From: Arthrobacter sp. SLBN-83
GTDB lineage: Bacteria > Actinomycetota > Actinomycetes > Actinomycetales > Micrococcaceae
NCBI RefSeq assembly: GCF_006715285.1
Contig: NZ_VFMX01000001.1
Location: 124,001-188,000 of the forward strand
Direction: 5' to 3'
Length of the DNA: 64,000 nt
The notes beneath the pieces are model-generated. The model was given only the letters and a program-made list of their open reading frames with translations. It did not search any database and had not been told where the DNA came from. Below are positions 53,765-62,377 of the stretch, one piece after another (position 1 is the stretch's first letter; the number at the start of each line of letters is the position of its first letter). The translations under genes and the position numbers were made by a program.

Positions 53765-53812
53765 CGACGGCGGCACGGCGCCTTTCCGGGGAAAGGTGCC
53801 GTGCCGCCGTCG
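53765..53812 (-). terminator. Terminator of glyA-folD
   Basis: A 22-23 bp stem with one mismatch and a tiny loop (arms 53765-53787 and about 53790-53812) lies 32 bases after the folD stop. Confidence 0.8.
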
Positions 53813-53844
53813 TACTTCTTCCTGGCGGGACTACCGCGCGGTGC

Positions 53845-54747
53845 CTACTGGCCGATGCCTGCAGCGCGTTCCGCGGCCTCCACCACGTTGGTCATCAGGA
53901 GGGCCACCGTCATGGGGCCCACGCCGCCGGGGTTCGGCGAGATCCAGCCTGCTACCTCGGCGGCAGCCGGATCAATGTCACCGTAGACGCGGCTCTTGCC
54001 GGTTTCGGGGTCCGTCTCCCGGGTGACGCCGACGTCCAGCAGGGCTGCCCCCGGCTTCACGTCCGACGCCTTGACGATGTGCTTCACGCCTGCCGCACCC
54101 ACGATCACGTCCGCCTGCTTCAGCAGTTCGGACAGGTTCGTGGTGCCCGTGTGGGTCAGGGTCACGGTGGCGTTGACGTCCCGCCGCGTGAGCAGCAGGC
54201 CGATCGAGCGGCCGATGGTGACGCCGCGGCCCACCACCACAACGTGCTTGCCGGCGAGGCTGTACCCGTTGCGCTGCAGGAGCTCGATGACACCGCGCGG
54301 GGTGCACGGCAGCGGCGTGGTGATCTTGTTGTTGACGTTCAGCACCAGCCGGCCCAGGTTGGTGGGGTGCAGGCCGTCGGCGTCCTTGGCGGGATCAATC
54401 CGCTCCAGGATGGCGTCAGTGTCCAGGTGCTTGGGCAGCGGCAACTGCACGATGTAGCCGTGGCAGGCGGGGTCCGCATTGAGTTCGTCAATGAGGGCCT
54501 CCACCTGTTCCTGGGTGGCGTCGGCCGGAAGCTCGCGCTGGATGGAGTTCATCCCGATCTGCACGGACTGCTTGTGCTTCATGGAGACGTACAGCTGCGA
54601 GGCGGGGTCGGCGCCCACCAGCACAGTGGCGATGCCGGGGGTAACGCCCTTGGCCTTGAGTGCGGCCACGCGTTCGGTCAGCTCGGCCTTGATGGCAGCG
54701 GCGGTGGCCTTGCCGTCAAGGATCTGTGCGGTTGTGGTTTCAGTCAT
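53845..54747 (-). CDS. folD: Methylenetetrahydrofolate dehydrogenase / cyclohydrolase
   Basis: Bifunctional enzyme converting 5,10-methylene-THF to 10-formyl-THF with NADP. It is 300 residues. [21 protein letters not shown] contains the catalytic Tyr and Lys, [13 protein letters not shown] and [12 protein letters not shown] the folate site, [18 protein letters not shown] the NADP loop and [18 protein letters not shown] the C-terminal signature. It starts three bases after the glyA stop and so is cotranscribed with it. Confidence 0.96.
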   Translation of the reverse strand: MTETTTAQILDGKATAAAIKAELTERVAALKAKGVTPGIATVLVGADPASQLYVSMKHKQSVQIGMNSIQRELPADATQEQVEALIDELNADPACHGYIVQLPLPKHLDTDAILERIDPAKDADGLHPTNLGRLVLNVNNKITTPLPCTPRGVIELLQRNGYSLAGKHVVVVGRGVTIGRSIGLLLTRRDVNATVTLTHTGTTNLSELLKQADVIVGAAGVKHIVKASDVKPGAALLDVGVTRETDPETGKSRVYGDIDPAAAEVAGWISPNPGGVGPMTVALLMTNVVEAAERAAGIGQ

Positions 54748-54750
54748 TGG

Positions 54751-56049
54751 TCACCACTGCTCGTGCTGCGGGTAGAGCGGGAAGTCTGCCGCCAGCTTGT
54801 CCACGCGTGCCTGCAGGGCCTCGACGTCGGCGCTGTTGCCTGCCTTGAGCGCGGTGGCGATGATCTCGGCGACCTCGGTGAACTCGGTGGCGCCGAAGCC
54901 GCGGGTGGCCAGGGCCGGGGTGCCGATCCGCAGGCCGGAGGTGACCATCGGCGGGCGGGGGTCGAACGGCACGGCGTTGCGGTTGACGGTGATGCCCACG
55001 GAGTGCAGGAGGTCCTCGGCCTGCTGGCCGTCAAGCTGCGAGTTGCGCAGGTCGACGAGCACCAGGTGGACATCCGTGCCGCCGGTGAGGACGGAGACGC
55101 CGGCCTGGGCGACGTCGGCCTGGTTCAGGCGGTCGGCGATGATCCTGGCCCCTTCAAGGACGCGCTCCTGGCGCTCCTTGAATTCCTGGGTGCCGGCGAT
55201 CTTGAAGGCCACGGCCTTGGCGGCGATCACGTGCATCAGCGGGCCGCCCTGCTGGCCGGGGAAGACGTTGGAGTTCAGCTTCTTGCCGTACTGTTCCTTG
55301 GCCAGAATCACACCGGAGCGGGGACCGGCCAGGGTCTTGTGCACGGTGGAGGTGACGACGTCGGAGTGCGGCACCGGGCTGGGGTGCAGGCCTGCAGCCA
55401 CGAGGCCGGCGAAGTGTGCCATGTCGGTCCAGAGCAGCGCACCCACCTCATCGGCGATGGAGCGGAAGGCGGCGAAGTCCAGGTGGCGCGGGTAGGCGGA
55501 CCAGCCGGCGATGATCACCTGGGGCTTTTCCCTGATGGCCTGCTCGCGGAGCTTGTCCATGTCCACCCGGAAGGTGTCTTCCTCCACCTGGTAGGCGGCA
55601 ACTTCGTAGAGCTTGCCGGAGAAGTTCAGCTTCATGCCGTGGGTGAGGTGGCCGCCGTGGGCCAGGGACAGGCCCAGGATCTTGTCGCCGGGGGTGATCA
55701 TGGCGGAGAGGGCGGCAGCGTTGGCCTGCGCCCCGGAGTGCGGCTGGACGTTGGCGAACTCGGCGCCGAAAAGTGCCTTGACCCGGTCGATGGCCAGCTG
55801 CTCTGCAACGTCAACGTATTCGCAGCCGCCGTAGTAGCGGCGGCCCGGGTAGCCCTCGGCGTACTTGTTGGTGAGGACTGAGCCCTGGGCCTCCATCACG
55901 GCGCGGGGCGCGAAGTTCTCGGAGGCGATCATTTCCAGGGTGCCGCGCTGGCGGCCAAGCTCCTGCTCGAGGACTTTGGCGATTTCGGGGTCGAGCTCAG
56001 CCAGCGGCTGGTTGCTGACGGCTGTGGTTGAGGTGGCTGTAGTAGTCAC
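54751..56049 (-). CDS. glyA: Serine hydroxymethyltransferase
   Basis: PLP enzyme interconverting serine and glycine with methylene-THF. It is 432 residues. [15 protein letters not shown] at the N-terminus, HGGHLTHGM, and [14 protein letters not shown] with the PLP-binding lysine are visible. The GTG has AGGAG nine bases upstream. With folD it forms a one-carbon operon, divergent from purU across 276 bases in which I could not recognise any known riboswitch class. Confidence 0.96.
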   Translation of the reverse strand: MTTTATSTTAVSNQPLAELDPEIAKVLEQELGRQRGTLEMIASENFAPRAVMEAQGSVLTNKYAEGYPGRRYYGGCEYVDVAEQLAIDRVKALFGAEFANVQPHSGAQANAAALSAMITPGDKILGLSLAHGGHLTHGMKLNFSGKLYEVAAYQVEEDTFRVDMDKLREQAIREKPQVIIAGWSAYPRHLDFAAFRSIADEVGALLWTDMAHFAGLVAAGLHPSPVPHSDVVTSTVHKTLAGPRSGVILAKEQYGKKLNSNVFPGQQGGPLMHVIAAKAVAFKIAGTQEFKERQERVLEGARIIADRLNQADVAQAGVSVLTGGTDVHLVLVDLRNSQLDGQQAEDLLHSVGITVNRNAVPFDPRPPMVTSGLRIGTPALATRGFGATEFTEVAEIIATALKAGNSADVEALQARVDKLAADFPLYPQHEQW

Positions 56050-56312
56050 GAAGAACTCCTGGCTAGGGATACGGGCACTGCTTAGGTCAGGCTACCGGCT
56101 GGCGCGCTTCCGCACCGTGTTGATGACAGGGCGTGAAAGCTCGGCATGGTGCTGCAGTCCTGACGCGGGCGCAGCCCCAATTTCCGGCAAAACATGACCC
56201 TCGGCCCAGGCGTACGATCCGTGGTCTTCGTGATTGCCGCTCCCTGGTGGTTAGCCACCCAACGCCAGTTGCGACCGTTCCAGCCTACCAAAACCGGCGC
56301 CCCCGGCGCGGG

Positions 56313-56318
56313 TAGGCT
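56313..56318 (+). promoter_or_regulatory. -10 box of a leaderless transcript (purU)
   Basis: TAGGCT ends seven bases before the GTG at 56326; no ribosome site. Confidence 0.5.
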
Positions 56319-56325
56319 ATTACGC

Positions 56326-57186
56326 GTGAATGAACAGCTGCTGAACCAAGCGTATGTAGTAACCCTGTCCTGCCCGGACCGCCCCGGAATTGTCCACGCC
56401 GTGGCCGGAGCCCTGCTGGTGGCGGGGTGCAACATTACGGATTCGCAGCAGTACGGCAGCCCATCAACCGGGAACTTCTTCATGCGGGTGGAGGTGACCA
56501 CGGCTGCCCCCAAGTCGGAGCTGCGGGCCGCGCTTGAGCCGGTGGCCGATGCCTTCTCCATGCAGTGGAGCCTCAACACCGTTGGCGACAAGGTCCGCAC
56601 CCTGGTGATGTGCAGCACCTCGGCCCACTGCCTTAATGACCTGCTTTTCCAGCAGCGCTCCGGCACGCTGCCCATTGAAATCCCGGCCATCGTCTCCAAC
56701 CACCAGGACCTGGCCGGTCTGGCAGAGTTCTACGGCATCCCGTTCCACTACATTCCGGTGACCAAGGACACCAAGGTGGAGGCGGAGGACAAGCTGCGCG
56801 CCCTCATCGCCGAGCACGACATTGAGCTGACGGTCCTTGCCCGGTACATGCAGATCCTGTCCGATGAACTCTGCACCGACCTCACGGGCAAGGCCATCAA
56901 CATCCACCACTCGTTCCTGCCCTCCTTCAAGGGCGCCAAGCCGTACCACCAGGCGCATGCGCGCGGCGTGAAGCTGATCGGCGCCACCGCCCACTACGTC
57001 ACCGCCGCCCTGGACGAGGGGCCGATCATCGAGCAGGAAGTCATCCGGGTGGACCACGCCCGCACCGCCGAGCAGTTTGTCCAGATGGGCCGCGACGTGG
57101 AGGGCCGCACGCTGGTCCAGGCCGTGCAGTGGCACGCCGAGCACCGGGTGCTGCTGGACGGCAACCGGACGGTGGTCTTCAACTAG
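56326..57186 (+). CDS. purU: Formyltetrahydrofolate deformylase
   Basis: Hydrolyses 10-formyl-THF to THF and formate, balancing one-carbon pools. It is 286 residues. An N-terminal ACT domain (residues about 8-85; LSCPDRPGIVHAVAGALLVAGC) precedes a formyltransferase-like domain with NIHHSFLPSFKGAKPYHQA, which holds the catalytic Asn/His, and GATAHYVTAALDEGPIIEQE with the Asp. The GTG at 56326 gives a leaderless message behind TAGGCT. It is divergent from glyA-folD, whose product it consumes. Confidence 0.94.
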   Translation: MNEQLLNQAYVVTLSCPDRPGIVHAVAGALLVAGCNITDSQQYGSPSTGNFFMRVEVTTAAPKSELRAALEPVADAFSMQWSLNTVGDKVRTLVMCSTSAHCLNDLLFQQRSGTLPIEIPAIVSNHQDLAGLAEFYGIPFHYIPVTKDTKVEAEDKLRALIAEHDIELTVLARYMQILSDELCTDLTGKAINIHHSFLPSFKGAKPYHQAHARGVKLIGATAHYVTAALDEGPIIEQEVIRVDHARTAEQFVQMGRDVEGRTLVQAVQWHAEHRVLLDGNRTVVFN

Positions 57187-57249
57187 GCAGCCCCCCCCTG
57201 GCGGCGGCAGTCGCAAAGGACACGGAAGCCCCGGCCGGCAGGGGTGCCT

Positions 57250-57255
57250 TAGGGT
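57250..57255 (+). promoter_or_regulatory. -10 box near the gamma-carbonic anhydrase start
   Basis: TAGGGT lies six bases before the ATG at 57262. The same bases could be read as a poor ribosome site (AGGGTG), so this case is ambiguous. Confidence 0.35.
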
Positions 57256-57261
57256 GAAGCC

Positions 57262-57783
57262 ATGGCTCCTCTCTACCCTTTCGCCGGCAACGCCCCGGCC
57301 GTCCATGAAACAGCGTTCGTGGCCCCATCGGCTTCCATCATCGGCAATGCCACCCTGGGCCCTGACTCCAGCGCCTTCTACGGTGTCTCCGTCCGCGCCG
57401 ACACGGCGCCCATCGCCGTCGGCGCCGGCAGCAACCTGCAGGACAACGTGGTGCTGCACGCCGACCCCGGCTTCCCCTGCACGGTGGGCGAACGCGTCAG
57501 TGTGGGGCACGCCGCCGTCGTGCATGGCTGTACCGTGGAGGACGACTGCCTGATCGGCATGGGCGCCACCGTCCTGAACGGCGCAGTGATCGGCGCCGGC
57601 TCGCTGGTGGCGGCCGGCGCCGTGGTCCTCGAAGGAACGGTGGTCCCGCCCCGCTCACTGGTGGCGGGCGTACCCGCCAAGGTGCGCCGCGAACTCACCG
57701 ATGAAGAGTTCGACGGCGTCCGCGCCAATGCGACGCGCTACGTGGAACTCGCGGCGAAACACCGCGAGCTCCACGCTGGCTAG
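57262..57783 (+). CDS. Gamma carbonic anhydrase family protein
   Basis: Left-handed beta-helix hexapeptide-repeat protein, 173 residues. The three zinc-type His are present as VVLHADPG, SVGHAAVVHG (two His). Repeats run from about residue 20 to 130, with a C-terminal helix. QDNVVLHAD and NGAVIGAGSLVAAGAVVLEG fit the gamma-CA/PaaY/YrdA group, many of which lack measured carbonic anhydrase activity. Its stop overlaps tail-to-tail by four bases with the stop of the convergent oxidase gene. Confidence 0.9.
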   Translation: MAPLYPFAGNAPAVHETAFVAPSASIIGNATLGPDSSAFYGVSVRADTAPIAVGAGSNLQDNVVLHADPGFPCTVGERVSVGHAAVVHGCTVEDDCLIGMGATVLNGAVIGAGSLVAAGAVVLEGTVVPPRSLVAGVPAKVRRELTDEEFDGVRANATRYVELAAKHRELHAG

Positions 57784-59516
57784 TCCAGGCTGATCGGGCC
57801 GAACTCCTCCAGTAGGTCACCCGGTCCCGGGTTGCCCGGCGCGGATGAGCCGCCCAGGTGTTTCACCACACCCCAGACCGCGTTCAGCCCGGTGGTGACG
57901 GCGCCCTCGGCCCAGCCGGCGGTGAAGGAGACGTCGTCGCCAGCCAGGAAGATGCCGCGCTGGGATTCCGGCAGCTTGTCCTGCTTGAAGTGCGTGAACA
58001 GCCGCTGCTGGTAGCGGTAGTGCCCGGGCAGGTTGGCCTTGAAGGCGCCCATGAAGTTGGGGTCCGCCTCCCAGGACACGGTAATGGGCTGGCCCACGAT
58101 GTGCCCGGCGATGTCCACCCCCGGATAGATCTGCTCGAGCGAGTGCAGCATCAGCTCCACCCGCTCGTCGGCATCCAGTGCCAGCCACTTCAGGGCGTCG
58201 TCGTTCCAGGTGTAGGAGAGCAGGATCACGGCCGGCTGGTCCGGGCCGTTGTCCAGCAGGTACGTGGCGCGGTTAAGCCGGTCCGTCAGGGTCATGGACA
58301 GGACCTCGTTGCCGGTTTCGGGATCGATGTCCTTCCAAAACGGCCGGTCCACCATGACGAACGTCTTGGAGGACTGCATGTAATGCGATTTCTCCATGGC
58401 GGTCCACAGCTCGGCCGGAAAGAGTGCCTCTTCGGTGTGGATCCTGGTGGACAGCAGCCATGACTGGCAGGTGGTGACCACGGCCGGGTAGCTGGCCTCG
58501 CGGCCCCAGCGTTCCCGGACCCGCAGGTTGCCGTCCGGGTCCCGGCTGATTTTCCCCACGGCGCCGCGGGGCGAGCCCGAGTGCAACGAGGCCAGGGAGG
58601 TGCCGGCAGGCCAGTGCGCCAGGTCCAACGGCGCGTGCTGCCACAGTGCCTCGGGCAGCCGCTGCGCTCCCCCGCGGATGAGCCGGTGCTGGTCGTCCGC
58701 GTCGGTGTAGACCACGCGGAGGATTTCCAGGATGGAGTTGGGAAAGTCCGTGTCCCAGCCGCCGGTTCCGAAGCCCACCTGGCCGAAGGCTTCCCGGTGG
58801 GCGAACCCTGCCTTCTTAAAGGAGTCGCTGGCAGCGATGAAGCCGTAGAAGGTCTGCTCGTCCATCAGCGGGAGCAGTTCGTTCCACAGTTCCTTGATGC
58901 GCGCCATGTCCCGCGCCTTGATGGCCTCCTGCATCTCCACGAACTTGGCGCCGTCGTTGACCGCGGCCTTCCAGGCGTCAGCCACCTCACGGAAGAACGG
59001 CGGCAGATCGCCGGACTTTTCCGCGTAGTACTTCTTGCCGGCCAGCTCAATCACCGTGCTGGAGGTGGCCTCAGCAAGGGGGTTGGGGAAGTCCTGCGTC
59101 TCCAGGCCCAGCAGGTCCACGTAGTGGTAGAAGGCCTTGCCGGAAACCGGGAACCGCATGCCGCCCAGGTCCGCCACCACGCCGGGGGCGGCGGGGAAGG
59201 CGGCTGTCCGGAGCCGGCCACCGATCTGGTCTGCTTCGTAGACAACGGGCCGGAGCCCAAGTTTCATCAGTTCGTAGGCGGTCACCAGGCCGGACAGCCC
59301 GGCGCCTATGACGGCCACTTCGGTGCCGTACAGTTCCGGCGGGACCGAGCCCAGGCCGTCCGGGTGGGCCAGGTAGTGGTCGTAGCTGAACGGAAAGTCG
59401 GGGTTCAGCATGGTGATGGGTGCTGCCTGCCCCGCAGCGCCGCGTCCGGCCGCGTCGGCCGGAGGCGTGGACGTGCTGGAGGGGTCGAAGGCGGGCAGTT
59501 CGGTGGCGATGGTCAT
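57780..59516 (-). CDS. Flavin amine/amino-acid oxidase (tryptophan 2-monooxygenase / L-amino acid oxidase-like)
   Basis: A 578-residue FAD oxidase of the monoamine-oxidase fold. GAGLSG at residues 71-76 is the FAD Rossmann motif, followed by EADQIGGRLRT and a DLGGMRFPVSG substrate-loop segment. The C-terminal LAGDDVSFTAGWAEGAVTTGLNAV binds FAD. About 60 polar residues precede the domain. The length and YSFPFSYDHYLAH-like region are nearest to tryptophan monooxygenase, phenylalanine oxidase and related L-amino acid oxidases; the true substrate is not known. The ATG overlaps the permease stop by four bases, so uptake and oxidation are linked. Confidence 0.82.
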   Translation of the reverse strand: MTIATELPAFDPSSTSTPPADAAGRGAAGQAAPITMLNPDFPFSYDHYLAHPDGLGSVPPELYGTEVAVIGAGLSGLVTAYELMKLGLRPVVYEADQIGGRLRTAAFPAAPGVVADLGGMRFPVSGKAFYHYVDLLGLETQDFPNPLAEATSSTVIELAGKKYYAEKSGDLPPFFREVADAWKAAVNDGAKFVEMQEAIKARDMARIKELWNELLPLMDEQTFYGFIAASDSFKKAGFAHREAFGQVGFGTGGWDTDFPNSILEILRVVYTDADDQHRLIRGGAQRLPEALWQHAPLDLAHWPAGTSLASLHSGSPRGAVGKISRDPDGNLRVRERWGREASYPAVVTTCQSWLLSTRIHTEEALFPAELWTAMEKSHYMQSSKTFVMVDRPFWKDIDPETGNEVLSMTLTDRLNRATYLLDNGPDQPAVILLSYTWNDDALKWLALDADERVELMLHSLEQIYPGVDIAGHIVGQPITVSWEADPNFMGAFKANLPGHYRYQQRLFTHFKQDKLPESQRGIFLAGDDVSFTAGWAEGAVTTGLNAVWGVVKHLGGSSAPGNPGPGDLLEEFGPISLD

Positions 59517-61039
59517 GAGTGTGCTGCTTTCACAGGTTCCTGGCGCGGGGCCTTGGCGGTCAGTTCACGGTAGTCGAGCTCGCTGAGTGCCGCTACCTTC
59601 GAGTTCCGGCGTCCATAGCCGAAGTAGATGGCGATGCCCACGAGCATCCAGGCGCCGAAGACCAGCCAGGTATCGGCTCCGAGGTTGGCCATGAGGTAGG
59701 CGCACATCAGCGTGCCCAGCACGGGGGTCAGTGGGTAAAGCGGCACGCGGAAGCTCCGCTTCAGGTCGGGGCGGTGGCGGCGCAGGTAGATGACGGCCAC
59801 GTTGACCAACGCGAAGGCGAACAGGGTGCCGATGCTGGTGGCGTCGGCCAGGGCGCCCAGCGGCACCAGCCCTGCGGTGAGGGCGACGGCGGTGCCCACG
59901 ATGAGGGTGCCGGCGGCCGGGGTGCCGGTGCGGGGAGAGACGCGCCCGAAGACCTGGGGCACCAGCCCGTCCCGCGACATGGACAGCAGGATGCGGGTCT
60001 GCCCGTACAGGACGGTAAGAACGATGCTGGCGATGGCCAAAACGGCACCAACGGAAAAGAGCAGGGCGATCCAGGGCTGGTTGGTGGTCTCCTCCAGGAT
60101 CTGGACCAGGGCGGCCTCGGTGCCGTCGAACCAGCCCCAGGGCCGGGCGCCGATGGCGGCGACGGCCACCAGGACGTAGATGCTGGTGACGATCACCATG
60201 GACAGCAGGATGGCGCGGGGAAGGTCGCGTTTGGGGTTCCTGGCTTCTTCACCGGCGGTGGAGGCGGCATCGAACCCGATGTAGGAGAAGAAGACCCTGG
60301 AAGCTGCGGCTGAGACGCCGGCGGCGCCCATGGGCATCAGCGGCTCGAAGTTCCCGGCGTTGAAGGCGGTAAAGGCAACGGCGCAGAAGAACAACAGGAT
60401 GCCCACCTTGATGATGACGATGGCGGTGTTGATCCAGGCGCTTTCCCGTGCACCGCGGACCAGCAGGACCATGGCCAGCACCACGATGGCCACGGCGGGA
60501 ATGTTCACCACTCCGCCGTCGCCCGGGGGCTGGGACATGGCGTCGGGCAGGACCTGACCGAACGCGGCCAGGGCCTCGTTGACATATTGCCCGGCGCCCA
60601 CGGCCACTGCTGCCACGGAGACCGCGTATTCAAGGACCAGGCACCAGCCGCAGATCCAGGCCATACCCTCGCCCATGGTGGCGTAGGAGTAGGAGTAGCT
60701 CGAGCCGGCCACGGGCACCAGCCCCGCCATTTCGGCGTAGGAGACGGCGGAGAGCAGGGCGGCCAGGCCCGCGATGACGAACGAGATCCAGATGGCCGGG
60801 CCGGCCAGCGGCACGGACTCCCCGAGGATCACCAGGATGCCCGTCCCCAGGGTGGCGCCGACGCTGATCATGGTGAGCTGGAGGACGCCGAAGCTGCGCA
60901 CCAGCCCGGTGCCACCCCCGCCGCTTCCGGCTTCGCTGATCATCTGGCCGATCGGTTTGCGGCGCAGCAACTGGGCCCGGAGGCCGGGCCGGCCGCCACG
61001 TGGCGCAAAGGTTTTTTCGGTGGTTACAGGCACAGTCAA
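59513..61039 (-). CDS. APC family amino acid permease
   Basis: A 508-residue transporter of the amino acid/polyamine/organocation superfamily with 12-13 helices. A cytoplasmic N-terminus of about 55 residues (Arg-rich) leads to GATLGTGILVILGESV, the first-helix substrate-binding motif, then SYAEMAGLVPVAGSSYSYSY and FFSYIGFDAASTAGEEARNP. It resembles the cationic amino acid transporter (CAT-like) subgroup. The TTG at 61039 is preferred, with AGGGA eight bases upstream; no suitable ATG exists. It forms a two-gene operon with the oxidase, divergent from alr. Confidence 0.88.
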   Translation of the reverse strand: MTVPVTTEKTFAPRGGRPGLRAQLLRRKPIGQMISEAGSGGGGTGLVRSFGVLQLTMISVGATLGTGILVILGESVPLAGPAIWISFVIAGLAALLSAVSYAEMAGLVPVAGSSYSYSYATMGEGMAWICGWCLVLEYAVSVAAVAVGAGQYVNEALAAFGQVLPDAMSQPPGDGGVVNIPAVAIVVLAMVLLVRGARESAWINTAIVIIKVGILLFFCAVAFTAFNAGNFEPLMPMGAAGVSAAASRVFFSYIGFDAASTAGEEARNPKRDLPRAILLSMVIVTSIYVLVAVAAIGARPWGWFDGTEAALVQILEETTNQPWIALLFSVGAVLAIASIVLTVLYGQTRILLSMSRDGLVPQVFGRVSPRTGTPAAGTLIVGTAVALTAGLVPLGALADATSIGTLFAFALVNVAVIYLRRHRPDLKRSFRVPLYPLTPVLGTLMCAYLMANLGADTWLVFGAWMLVGIAIYFGYGRRNSKVAALSELDYRELTAKAPRQEPVKAAHS

Positions 61040-61124
61040 CGTTGACGTCCCTTCAGAGTAGTTTTCGGTTTCCCCTCCCCAAGGTTGGCATGTGAGGCAA
61101 CTCTCAACCCGGTGCAAAATGACT

Positions 61125-61130
61125 TATAGT
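61125..61130 (+). promoter_or_regulatory. -10 box of a leaderless transcript (alr)
   Basis: TATAGT ends eight bases before the ATG at 61139; no ribosome site is visible. Confidence 0.5.
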
Positions 61131-61138
61131 GATCCACC

Positions 61139-62377
61139 ATGAGACTTAATGCACACACCCAGCGGCCTGCTTCGGCGGTCCTGTCCGGGCAGGTCACCGT
61201 GGACCTGTCCGCCATTTCGGACAACATCCAAGCCCTGAAGAAACGCAGCACCGCGCCCTTTTTCATGGCCGTGGTGAAGGGGAATGGTTATGGCCACGGC
61301 CTGGTTGAGGTGGCCACAACAGCGGTCCAGGCCGGCGCAGACTGGCTTGGCACGGCACAGCTCGCCGAGGCCATCACACTCCGCAGGGCGGGCATCACGG
61401 CTCCCATCCTCTCCTGGCTCTATCTGGCATCCCAGACGAGTGAGGCCATCACTGAGGCTCTGGAAAACGACGTCGATCTGTCCCACGGCAGCGTCTCCCA
61501 ACTGGAGGTGCTGGCAGCCGCCGCACGGCGCCTTGGCCGTCCCGGCGTCGTACATCTTGAACTGGACAGCGGACTCAGCCGGGGTGGCGCGCGTATGGAG
61601 GACTGGGCCGGGCTGGTTGCCCGGGCCCGCCAGGCCGAGCTCGACGGCACCCTGCGGGTGCGGGGCATCTGGACCCACCTGGCGTGGGCGGACGTGCCGG
61701 CCCATCCCGGCAATGCTTCGGCAGTAGCGGAATTCGAGGACGCGGTCAGGCTGGCGAAAGAGGCCGGGCTCCAGCCCGAACTCCGGCACGTGTCGAGCTC
61801 CGCCAACATCCTGGACCGCCCCGGATTCCATTTCGACATGGTGCGTGCCGGGCTGGCCATCTACGGCCTGGCACCTGCCGACTATCTGGCTCCCGCCGAC
61901 TTCGGACTGCGGCCCGCACTCAGCGTGACGGCTCCGCTGGTGATGATCAAGAAGGTTCCCGCCGGAACCGGGATCAGTTACGAGCACCAGGCCATCACCC
62001 ACGAGCCGCGCTACCTGGGCCTGATTCCCCTCGGTTATGCGGATGGCATCCCCAAGGGCATCAGCGGCCGTCCGGTGGTGAGTGTCGGAGGCCGCCGGGT
62101 GCCCGTGATCGGCAAGGTGTGCATGGACCAGTTCATGGTGGACCTGGGGCCGGAGCCCGCCGGCATCGAAGTGGGTGATACCGCTGTGTTGTTTGGCGAC
62201 CCCGCGTCCGGTGCAGCCAGCGCCGACGACTGGGGAGCGGCCATTGGCAGCCACGGAGACGAGATCATCAACAGGATCGCCCCGCGCCTGCCGCGTTCCT
62301 ATGGCGTCGCGGGTGCGGCGCACCAGTGCCCGGACTACCAGGAGCCGGTTCGCGCCGGCATCGGCCATGCCGGCTGA
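61139..62377 (+). CDS. alr: Alanine racemase
   Basis: Fold-type III PLP racemase, L-Ala to D-Ala, for peptidoglycan. It is 412 residues. The PLP lysine is Lys47 in AVVKGNGYGHG and the opposing catalytic tyrosine is Tyr281 in GTGISYEHQ. LELDSGLSRGGARME, HVSSSANILD and GKVCMDQFMVDLG complete the site. GNG replaces the usual ANA or ADA after the lysine. The stop overlaps the PucR-type regulator start by 11 bases. It is located away from a cell-wall cluster, divergent from amino acid uptake/oxidation genes. Confidence 0.93.
   Translation: MRLNAHTQRPASAVLSGQVTVDLSAISDNIQALKKRSTAPFFMAVVKGNGYGHGLVEVATTAVQAGADWLGTAQLAEAITLRRAGITAPILSWLYLASQTSEAITEALENDVDLSHGSVSQLEVLAAAARRLGRPGVVHLELDSGLSRGGARMEDWAGLVARARQAELDGTLRVRGIWTHLAWADVPAHPGNASAVAEFEDAVRLAKEAGLQPELRHVSSSANILDRPGFHFDMVRAGLAIYGLAPADYLAPADFGLRPALSVTAPLVMIKKVPAGTGISYEHQAITHEPRYLGLIPLGYADGIPKGISGRPVVSVGGRRVPVIGKVCMDQFMVDLGPEPAGIEVGDTAVLFGDPASGAASADDWGAAIGSHGDEIINRIAPRLPRSYGVAGAAHQCPDYQEPVRAGIGHAG

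Noticed and set aside
56050-56325. Possible glycine or THF riboswitch before glyA
   Set aside because: Read on the minus strand; I could not find the conserved cores of glycine, SAM, SAH or THF aptamers. Left as unassigned divergent region.
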